Part shown: positions 1 to 4,895 of the stretch, in pieces
Numbering within the stretch: the stretch's first letter is position 1
How the letters are laid out: the number at the start of each line of letters is the position of its first letter
Assembly (NCBI GenBank): GCA_910579595.1
Contig: CAJTVM010000069.1
Coordinates: 1-14,061, forward strand
Source: an uncultured Oscillospiraceae bacterium
Lineage (GTDB): Bacteria > Bacillota > Clostridia > Oscillospirales > Oscillospiraceae
Direction of reading: 5' to 3'
Length of the DNA stretch: 14,061 nt
Notes under the pieces: model-generated
Told to the model about the DNA's origin: nothing
The model's input: the letters and a program-made list of their open reading frames with translations, nothing else
Database searches by the model: none
Program-made: the position numbers and the translations under genes

Positions 1-282
1 AACGATTGTCTGGAGTGCATGGACCTGAGCTACCGGTACTATGACCTCACTTCCGGTTGGCGGGTCATCGACTGGACCCGGCCTGTCCAGCCCTCGGACC
101 TGCCCGAGGGGTACGGCCTGCTGACAGAGCTGAGCGACGCGCTGCACGCACTGGACGAACAAGATGTTGCGGCGATCGACTCTCTGTTTTTCGGTGTGTT
201 GGGGGAGGAAGACTCCCGCCACGTCCGAAAGGTTTTCCGGGCGCCGGAGCCGATCCCACTGGCAGAGCTTTTGGATGATTGA
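1..282 (+). CDS. Hypothetical protein, 3' end of a gene that starts before the window
   Basis: The reading frame is open from the first base to a TGA stop, giving 93 visible codons. The first ATG is at 19, but only three bases separate a GGAG from it and the frame is open upstream, so this ATG is probably internal and the gene enters from the left. The visible part is acidic at its end (finishes LAELLDD), has no membrane segment and no motif I can assign. The start of the visible frame contains two cysteines close together (DCLEC), which could be part of a metal site, but this is speculation. Base composition is GC-rich like the core genes on the right and unlike the AT-rich small genes at 604-1038. 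A hairpin and repeat unit begin 9 nt after the stop. Function unknown. Confidence 0.55.
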   Translation, partial: NDCLECMDLSYRYYDLTSGWRVIDWTRPVQPSDLPEGYGLLTELSDALHALDEQDVAAIDSLFFGVLGEEDSRHVRKVFRAPEPIPLAELLDD

Positions 283-290
283 GTCCCCAT

Positions 291-347
291 GAACCCCTTG
301 CGCCGCAACGGGTTCTCGCCTCTTACTTAAATTAATAACTTCGGCGA
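291..347 (+). repeat. Hairpin plus 28-bp repeat, copy 1
   Basis: GAACCC (291-296) pairs with GGGTTC (310-315); inside it TTGC (298-301) pairs with GCAA (305-308) around a 3-nt loop, with one C/C mismatch between the two stems. Right after it comes CTCTTACTTAAATT (320-333), two variable bases, then TAACTTCGGCGA (336-347). The same arrangement recurs at 1107-1169, where 26 of these 28 bases are identical and the hairpin keeps the GAACCC/GGGTTC core with a different loop. There is no U-tract, so a simple terminator is a poor explanation. It may be a recombination or integration end, or a dispersed repeat; which one is not decided by the sequence. Confidence 0.6.
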
Positions 348-398
348 CCTCGATACCCAAAATTCGACAAAGTCCAAACCTGTACTGAGATTTTCACC

Positions 399-438
399 AA
401 ATAAAAGGAGAACCGCTTGTTGCGACTCTCCTTTATTT
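399..438. terminator. Possible weak, symmetrical terminator hairpin
   Basis: AAATAAAAGGAG (399-410) is nearly complementary to CTCCTTTATTT (428-438), with one extra A in the left arm and a loop of about 16 nt. The A/T outer arms supply a short U-rich tail in either direction. It lies in an AT-rich stretch 117 nt after the stop of the partial gene at 1-282, so it may end that transcript. The long loop and mixed U-tail make it weaker than the hairpins at 1257 and 2888. Confidence 0.35.
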
Positions 439-488
439 CAGATAAAAATTTGTGTTGGGCGTAAGATATCAGCAAAAAAAGTATTTAA

Positions 489-602
489 AAGGTCCATGAT
501 TATCCGGAGAAATATCCAAGCCATTTTCGTGTAGTAGATTTGCGCAGCGGAAAAAAGTTGATGACGACTACCGGGCAGTCCATTTGTATTATCAAAGAGT
601 AA
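489..602 (+). pseudogene. Short open frame without a clear start, possibly a frameshifted small gene
   Basis: After an in-frame TAA at 486-488 the frame reads 37 codons (begins KVHDYPEKYPSHFRVVDL, ends GQSICIIKE) to a TAA at 600-602. The composition looks protein-like, and the next gene's TTG start lies 1 nt after this stop, as in a coupled operon. There is no good start codon near the 5' end. Upstream, a neighbouring frame (from a GTG at 452) reads KKYLKG and runs out at 497. Removing one A from the AAAA run at 487-490 would join it smoothly to this frame (YLKVHDY). I therefore suspect either a single-base frameshift or a sequencing error. Function unknown. It could also be a chance ORF. Confidence 0.3.
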
Positions 603-603
603 C

Positions 604-792
604 TTGACCTATCCCATCGAAGTACAGCTTTGGTGCGGAAAAGATTATGCTTTCGATGTATGGAGTCATCAGTATGTCTATAAGTATAAAACTCCGGAAA
701 TTGGAAGAACGCTATATCAAGAATATTCTGCTGGAATCATCCGTACAGAACAAGATTTTTTAGCCCGGCTACGCGAATTGGAGGCGATTTGA
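604..792 (+). CDS. Small hypothetical protein (62 aa), TTG start
   Basis: The 62-residue product is rich in aromatic residues (Y, W, F) in its first 45 positions and ends in a charged, probably helical tail (TEQDFLARLRELEAI). No signal peptide, membrane segment or known motif is visible. The start is a TTG at 604, preceded by a weak AAAGAG; no in-frame ATG lies between the upstream TGA (562-564) and this TTG. The stop codon directly abuts the ATG of the next gene, so the two are almost surely co-transcribed. The gene is AT-rich compared with the chromosomal genes in the rest of the window, which suggests acquisition by transfer. Function unknown. Confidence 0.55.
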   Translation: MTYPIEVQLWCGKDYAFDVWSHQYVYKYKTPEIGRTLYQEYSAGIIRTEQDFLARLRELEAI

Positions 793-1038
793 ATGTGTGA
801 TAAGAAAATTTACATTGTGGCGAAGATTTTCGATAAGCCCGGCAGTTTGGCATATCTCTGCAAGACGCCCAATGAGGCCAGATGCCTGCCAGGGACTCTG
901 GAGGCTCTGCGGGCTGAAGGGGTCCAGATCGTTATTTTGGACTCGCCGGAAATCTATTCGGAGTATGCGCCATATTCTTATGTGGAAGACATGAAAGCAT
1001 TTATCGACAAAGTCTGCCAATTAAATCGAGTTGCCTGA
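793..1038 (+). CDS. Small conserved-type hypothetical protein (81 aa)
   Basis: The ATG at 793 follows a good GGAGG (781-785) with 7 nt spacing and directly abuts the stop of the preceding gene. The product looks like a small soluble alpha/beta fold: strand IYIVAKIFDKPGS, a helix, strand VQIVILDSP, then YSEYAPYSYVEDMKAFIDKV. From memory, the pattern MC..YLIAK near the start and Y-x-EYxPY-x-[FY]V near the end resembles the DUF6718 group of short proteins in Clostridia and their mobile elements. I could not check this and treat it as a weak assignment. The function of that group is unknown to me. The second repeat unit begins 69 nt after the stop. Confidence 0.6.
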   Translation: MCDKKIYIVAKIFDKPGSLAYLCKTPNEARCLPGTLEALRAEGVQIVILDSPEIYSEYAPYSYVEDMKAFIDKVCQLNRVA

Positions 1039-1106
1039 TAGTACTTCGGTCACATCCAGATTCTTCAAATGAGGGCTTGTCTCCCCTATTTTCCCCACAC
1101 AGAAAA

Positions 1107-1169
1107 AGCCACGGAACCCAGCATTTGCAAGGGTTCTGTGGCTCTTACTTAAATTGCTAACTTCGGCGA
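1107..1169 (+). repeat. Hairpin plus 28-bp repeat, copy 2
   Basis: AGCCACGGAACCC (1107-1119) pairs with GGGTTCTGTGGCT (1131-1143) over 13 positions with one G-T wobble and an 11-nt loop. The 28-bp sequence 1142-1169 overlaps the end of the right arm and matches 320-347 except for its two middle bases (GC here, AA there). On the minus strand the hairpin is followed by TTTTT, so it could also act as a leftward terminator. The last part of the repeat forms the beginning of the orphan coding tail at 1153-1242. Confidence 0.6.
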
Positions 1170-1242
1170 AGCGATCGCCCTTGCCAAGGATCGGATGGAG
1201 CAGAAAAACGTCTATTTTACCAACCCGGCTTTCGACAAATAA
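1153..1242 (+). pseudogene. Orphan C-terminal coding tail (29 codons) of a lost gene
   Basis: From 1153 the plus strand reads IANFGEAIALAKDRMEQKN, then VYFTNPAFDK and a TAA at 1240-1242. The frame is closed just upstream by a TAA at 1150-1152 and has no ribosome binding site. Three things suggest a true protein end rather than chance: the amphipathic helix-like composition, GC-rich codons unlike the AT-rich region before it, and a strong terminator 15 nt after the stop. I do not recognise the parent protein. The breakpoint falls inside the 28-bp repeat, so the rest of the gene was probably removed or displaced by the event that placed the repeat-bracketed segment here. Confidence 0.4.
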
Positions 1243-1256
1243 ATACAGATGCCATT

Positions 1257-1309
1257 CTCCTAGTTTTCCGGACTGCAATGTCCGGAAAACTAGGAGATTG
1301 CTATTTTTT
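1257..1309 (+). terminator. Strong hairpin terminator
   Basis: A perfect 17-bp stem is formed by CTCCTAGTTTTCCGGAC (1257-1273) and its complement (1280-1296) around the 6-nt loop TGCAAT. A run of six T follows at 1304-1309, separated from the stem by 7 nt. It lies 15 nt after the stop of the orphan coding tail and 76 nt before the -35 box of the atoE promoter. The most likely role is to end transcription from the left and insulate atoE. The stem is unusually long and perfect for an ordinary terminator, and the gap before the T-run is also a little large. Confidence 0.7.
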
Positions 1310-1384
1310 GGCGATTATTCTGGTGTTTTGTATATTTCAGTCCCTTGAAAAGGAGATATATTTATAAATTTCGTTGTAAAAATA

Positions 1385-1413
1385 TTGACAAACTATGAAT
1401 AAAAGGCTATAAT
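1385..1413 (+). promoter_or_regulatory. Perfect-consensus sigma-A promoter of the atoE-type gene
   Basis: TTGACA (1385-1390) and TATAAT (1408-1413) are both exact consensus hexamers with the ideal 17-nt spacer. The expected transcription start is near 1420, giving a leader of about 55 nt before the ATG at 1476. The 30 bases upstream are very AT-rich (ATATATTTATAAATTT at about 1355-1370), which could act as an UP element. I see no convincing operator, catabolite (cre) box or leader hairpin in this stretch, so the promoter looks strong and constitutive. Confidence 0.85.
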
Positions 1414-1475
1414 GTCGCCGTTGAGATTCACGGTTCCAGCTACTCATTTTTGAAGAAAGAGAGGGGTAAATTTTC

Positions 1476-2861
1476 ATGTTCAAAAAGTTTACCAATGGTT
1501 GCGTGCGGGTCATGAACCGCTGGCTACCGGATCCGTTCCTGTTCGCCATCATCCTGACCATTGTGGTGTTCATCGCCGCTATGATCGGCACCGGAATGGG
1601 TCCAATTGATATGATCTGGGCTTGGGGAGGCCAGGGCGATACCAAGCTCGGTATGTGGAACCTGCTGGCATTCTCCATGCAGATGGCCTTGGTGCTGGTG
1701 TTGGGCTCCGCCCTGGCCTCCGCCAAGATCTGCAAGAAGATCTTGGGCTCCATTGCTGGTTTGGCCAAGAACAGGATGAGCGCCATCGTGGTTACCACTA
1801 TGGTGTCCACCATCTGCTGCTGGCTGAACTGGGGCTTCGGCCTCATCGTGGGTGCTCTGCTGGCCAAGGAGATCGCCAAGCGCGTGCGCGACGTAGACTA
1901 TCCCTTGCTCATTGCCTCCGCCTACTCTGGCTTCGTGATCTGGCACGCCGGCCTGTCCGGCTCCATTCCCTTGGCCTTGGGCGGCAAGGACGGCTACGTG
2001 ATTAAGGACGCCGCCGGTGCCGTGATCCAGGAGTTCCACGCCACCACCGCCGAGACCATTTTCCACCCCATGAACCTGGTTATGTGCCTGATCATCCTGA
2101 TCGCCATGCCCTTCGTCAACTACGCCATGCACCCCGACAGGGAGCACACCATCACCGTTGATCCCAACCTGCTGGTGGACGAGAAAGAACGCGAGTACAA
2201 GGTCGAGACCCCCGCTGAGAAGATCGAGCACAGCAAGATCCTGTGGGCCATCGTGTGCGTCATGGGCTTCGTCTATATTGTGTACTACTTCATCCAGAAG
2301 GGCTTCAACCTCGATCTGAACATCGTGAACTGCATCTTCCTGTTCCTGGGCATCCTGGCCCACGGCAACCTGCGCAAGTATGTGGACGCCATCGGCGACG
2401 CCGCCGGCGGCGCTGCGGGCATCCTGCTCCAGTTCCCGTTCTACGCCGGCATCATGGGTCTGATGACCGTTAAGAATGCCGGCGGCGTGTGTCTGGCTGG
2501 TATCATCTCCGACTTCTTTGTCAACATTTCCGACCCCGTGACCTTCCCCATGCTCACCTTCCTGTCCGCCGGTATCGTCAACTTCTTCGTCCCCTCTGGT
2601 GGCGGTCAGTGGGCTGTCCAGGGCCCCATCGTCATGCCCGGCTCTTTGAACGTGGGCGTGGAGGCCGGTCGCGCAGCCATGGCTATCGCCTGGGGCGACC
2701 AGTGGACCAACATGATCCAGCCCTTCTGGGCCCTGCCCGCTCTTGGTGTTGCAGGTCTGAAGGCCAAGGATATCATGGGCTACCTGGTGACCGTCCTGAT
2801 CTTTACGGGCATCGTCGCAATTCTGGGCTTCCTGGCCTGGGGTGTGTTCTTCCCTGGTTAA
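1476..2861 (+). CDS. atoE: Short-chain fatty acid transporter, AtoE family
   Basis: Integral membrane carrier of 461 residues (E. coli AtoE is about 440), expected to move short-chain fatty acids such as acetoacetate or butyrate across the cytoplasmic membrane. Family blocks are present in order: NRWLPDPFLFAIILT (14-28), MWNLLAFSMQMAL (60-72), LNWGFGLIVGALLAKEIA (117-134), AYSGFVIWHAGLSGSIPL (149-166), ILLQFPFYAGI (316-326), NFFVPSGGGQWAVQGPIV (369-386) and GDQWTNMIQPFWALPAL (407-423). About 10-12 hydrophobic segments are visible, with a charged cytoplasmic-type loop at about 220-255. The ATG follows GAGAGGGG at a normal distance. It is a lone transcription unit between a consensus promoter and a terminator. 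No acetoacetyl-CoA transferase or thiolase genes adjoin it, so uptake versus export, and the exact substrate, are open. Confidence 0.93.
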   Translation: MFKKFTNGCVRVMNRWLPDPFLFAIILTIVVFIAAMIGTGMGPIDMIWAWGGQGDTKLGMWNLLAFSMQMALVLVLGSALASAKICKKILGSIAGLAKNRMSAIVVTTMVSTICCWLNWGFGLIVGALLAKEIAKRVRDVDYPLLIASAYSGFVIWHAGLSGSIPLALGGKDGYVIKDAAGAVIQEFHATTAETIFHPMNLVMCLIILIAMPFVNYAMHPDREHTITVDPNLLVDEKEREYKVETPAEKIEHSKILWAIVCVMGFVYIVYYFIQKGFNLDLNIVNCIFLFLGILAHGNLRKYVDAIGDAAGGAAGILLQFPFYAGIMGLMTVKNAGGVCLAGIISDFFVNISDPVTFPMLTFLSAGIVNFFVPSGGGQWAVQGPIVMPGSLNVGVEAGRAAMAIAWGDQWTNMIQPFWALPALGVAGLKAKDIMGYLVTVLIFTGIVAILGFLAWGVFFPG

Positions 2862-2887
2862 CCCCTGTATTTTCCGTGAATCCCCGA

Positions 2888-2917
2888 AAAAGCCCGCTCC
2901 ATTTGGAGCGGGCTTTT
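2888..2917. terminator. Bidirectional terminator between convergent genes
   Basis: AAAAGCCCGCTCC (2888-2900) and GGAGCGGGCTTTT (2905-2917) form a perfect stem with a 4-nt ATTT loop. The A-run and T-run make it functional in either direction. It lies 26 nt after the atoE stop and 13 nt beyond the end of the minus-strand endonuclease gene, so it probably ends both transcripts. Confidence 0.9.
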
Positions 2918-2930
2918 CTCGTAATCTCAT

Positions 2931-3698
2931 TTAGTTTTCCCAGCTGTCTCCAGTGGCGTAGTCGATACTCACTCCAGGCTGGACATTGTAAACATAGACG
3001 TTGAAGCAAATCCCTTCCCCTTCATCCTCCACGGAAAAAGCCTCCATCTGCACGCCGCTGGCCACCAGGTTCTGCCCTTCAAAAATAGGGGTTACCCGGT
3101 ATAGCACGTGGTTCTCCGTCTCCTCCACGTAGCTGTCCACCATGTTCTCAAAGGGCAGCATCCCGTCCACATTCATATACCGGGTACCAGTGATCAGATT
3201 CAACTTATTCGCGTTCTCTCCCGCCAGCTGGTAGCCAATGAGGTGGCAGCGGTTGTACAGATACTTGCCCTCCACGCAGTCATACTTCGCCGTCTGCCAG
3301 CCGGAGGGCTTCACCTGTCCGATATCTCCACGCTCCTCGGTGGGCATGATCTCCAGGCAGATATTGGCGTAGGCTACGCCGCACCGGCCCAGGCTGTCCA
3401 ACTCGCTATAGGTTTCAAAGGGCTCGGTGGTCAAATCCGACCCGCCGAAGTCCGGCCAGTTGTCCTGAAGCACCACGTATGGTTCCCCGGAGTACTCCGG
3501 GATATCCCCAATGTCGATTGTGACCACCGCAGGCTCTTTCAGCCCCAGCTCCACAAGAAGGTTGTCCAGCGACAGCGATCCCTTTAAGTACAGTCCCACG
3601 GCGGTCAGCGCAACCATCACCGCAATGAGAATGAGCGCCAGAATTAGCTTCTCCTTCGTAACTCCGCCCTGCCGGCGTTTCCCTGCCCGGGTGCTCAT
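2931..3698 (-). CDS. Membrane-anchored DNA/RNA non-specific endonuclease (EndA/NucA-like)
   Basis: The 255-residue protein has a basic N-terminus and one membrane segment (about 17-37), so the nuclease domain should face the outside. The domain resembles the DNA-entry nuclease type (Endonuclease_NS_2): YNRCHLIGYQLAGENAN (148-164), then NLITGTRYMNVDGMLPFE (167-184), NHVLYRVTPIFEG and ASGVQMEA. His152 is the expected general base; Asn167, Asn176 and Glu184 are the likely metal-site or supporting residues. The usual DRGH motif is NRCH here, a form I associate with clostridial members. Likely roles are degradation of extracellular nucleic acid for nutrients, or DNA uptake; no competence genes adjoin it. 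The ATG overlaps the aminotransferase stop by 4 nt (ATGA), with GGAGG just upstream, so it is translationally coupled. It is the last gene of the minus-strand cluster. Confidence 0.85.
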   Translation of the reverse strand: MSTRAGKRRQGGVTKEKLILALILIAVMVALTAVGLYLKGSLSLDNLLVELGLKEPAVVTIDIGDIPEYSGEPYVVLQDNWPDFGGSDLTTEPFETYSELDSLGRCGVAYANICLEIMPTEERGDIGQVKPSGWQTAKYDCVEGKYLYNRCHLIGYQLAGENANKLNLITGTRYMNVDGMLPFENMVDSYVEETENHVLYRVTPIFEGQNLVASGVQMEAFSVEDEGEGICFNVYVYNVQPGVSIDYATGDSWEN

Positions 3699-4873
3699 AA
3701 GCAGCCTCCTAAAATGCCGCTGGCTTTCACCGCAGACACAATCTCATCCATCATCGGGACGGGCCGTACCAGGGCAAACCGCACGTGCCCCTCCCCCAGC
3801 GGCCCAAACGCGGAACCTGGGGTGCACAGCAGCCCAGTGCGCTCCAACAGCTCAAAGCAGAAATCCACGGAATTGTCAAACCCCTCTGGCACCGGGGCCC
3901 ATACAAACATACTCCCCTCACTGTCTGGCACGTCCCAGCCAATAGAGCGCAGCCCGCCGCACAGAGCGTCCCGTCGGGCCTGGTACTCCTCCCTGTTACG
4001 GGCTACGCTGTCTTGGGGGCCGTTGAGGGCGGCGACCGCAGCTGCCTGCACCGGAAGAAAAATGCCATAATCAATTTGGGAGCGCAGGCATTTAAAGGCC
4101 CCTATCACCTCCTTGCTGCCCACCACAAAAGAAATGCGGGCCCCGGTGAGGTTATAGGTTTTGGACAGGGAATTGAATTCCACCCCTACCTCTTTGGAAC
4201 CTTCAAAGGCCAGGAAGGACTTGCCCGCCCGCCCATCGAAAATGATGTCGGAATAGGCATTGTCATGGATGATGAGGATATTGTGAGTCTTGGCAAAGGC
4301 GATCAGCCGGGGATAGAACTCGTCAGGCGCCGTCACGCCCAGAGGATTTGCGGGATAGGACACCACCATAAACCGGGCCTTTTCCGCCAGATCCTCGTCA
4401 AAATGCTCCAGGTCAGGCAGATAGCCGTTTTCCGCCAGCAGTGGGTAGTGGACACATTTTCCCCCGCACAGGTACGGCCCCAGCTCAAAAATGGGGTAGC
4501 CGGGATCGGGTACCAGCACTATATCACCGGGATTGCACAGCGTCCAGCCGATGTGGGTCAGCCCCTCCTGGGAGCCGTATATCGCCATTAGCTCATCCGC
4601 CTCCAGCGGCACGCCGTACCGCCAATCATACCAGTTCCGTACCGCCTTCACCAGCTCGGGCGTTTCCCCCAGTGAATAGCGGTAATTTTTCGGATCGGAC
4701 GCGGCCTGGGCCAACGCCTCCACAATATGAGGCTCGGGCAAAAAATCCGGCGTACCGATGGACAGGTTGTACACAGGCCTCCCCTGGGCCAACCTGTCGT
4801 TTTTCCTGTCATCCAGCACATTAAAAATTCCCGGCTGGAAGCTGTCCATCCGCCCTGCAAATTTGATCTCCAT
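3695..4873 (-). CDS. PLP-dependent class I/II aminotransferase
   Basis: A 392-residue fold-type I aminotransferase. PLP is bound by Lys238 (SLSKTYNLTGARISFVVG). Asp204 and Tyr207 in HDNAYSD contact the cofactor ring, Asn176 lies in the block YPANPLG, and Arg365 (HVRFAL) is the expected substrate carboxylate binder. The N-terminal block SIGTPDFLPEPH and the helix-rich RYSLGETPELVKAV are typical of the branch that includes LL-diaminopimelate, alanine and aspartate aminotransferases in Clostridia. I think an LL-diaminopimelate-aminotransferase-like or alanine/aspartate-type activity is most likely, but the substrate cannot be fixed from motifs. The usual NPTG is NPLG here. It starts 22 nt after the ligA stop, and its own stop overlaps the endonuclease start, so all three are probably one transcript. 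Confidence 0.85.
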   Translation of the reverse strand: MEIKFAGRMDSFQPGIFNVLDDRKNDRLAQGRPVYNLSIGTPDFLPEPHIVEALAQAASDPKNYRYSLGETPELVKAVRNWYDWRYGVPLEADELMAIYGSQEGLTHIGWTLCNPGDIVLVPDPGYPIFELGPYLCGGKCVHYPLLAENGYLPDLEHFDEDLAEKARFMVVSYPANPLGVTAPDEFYPRLIAFAKTHNILIIHDNAYSDIIFDGRAGKSFLAFEGSKEVGVEFNSLSKTYNLTGARISFVVGSKEVIGAFKCLRSQIDYGIFLPVQAAAVAALNGPQDSVARNREEYQARRDALCGGLRSIGWDVPDSEGSMFVWAPVPEGFDNSVDFCFELLERTGLLCTPGSAFGPLGEGHVRFALVRPVPMMDEIVSAVKASGILGGCL

Positions 4874-4895
4874 GGGTAATCCCTTCTTTTTGTCT

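Noticed and set aside
320..1169. CRISPR-like direct repeat pair
   Set aside because: Only two copies, 822 nt apart, with genes between them; no short regular spacers and no cas genes.
1154..1348. 64-codon plus-strand frame over the terminator
   Set aside because: It reads through the perfect terminator stem and has no ribosome binding site; the short orphan tail in another frame is more convincing.
1524..2930. 468-codon open frame on the minus strand opposite atoE
   Set aside because: It is the antisense of a clear AtoE gene; its product is a low-complexity mix of G, H, D and Q with no domain, as expected from the complement of GC-rich codons. No ribosome binding site supports it.
3785..4591. 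Long plus-strand frame opposite the aminotransferase
   Set aside because: The minus-strand frame has all PLP aminotransferase motifs; the plus frame has none and is a composition effect.
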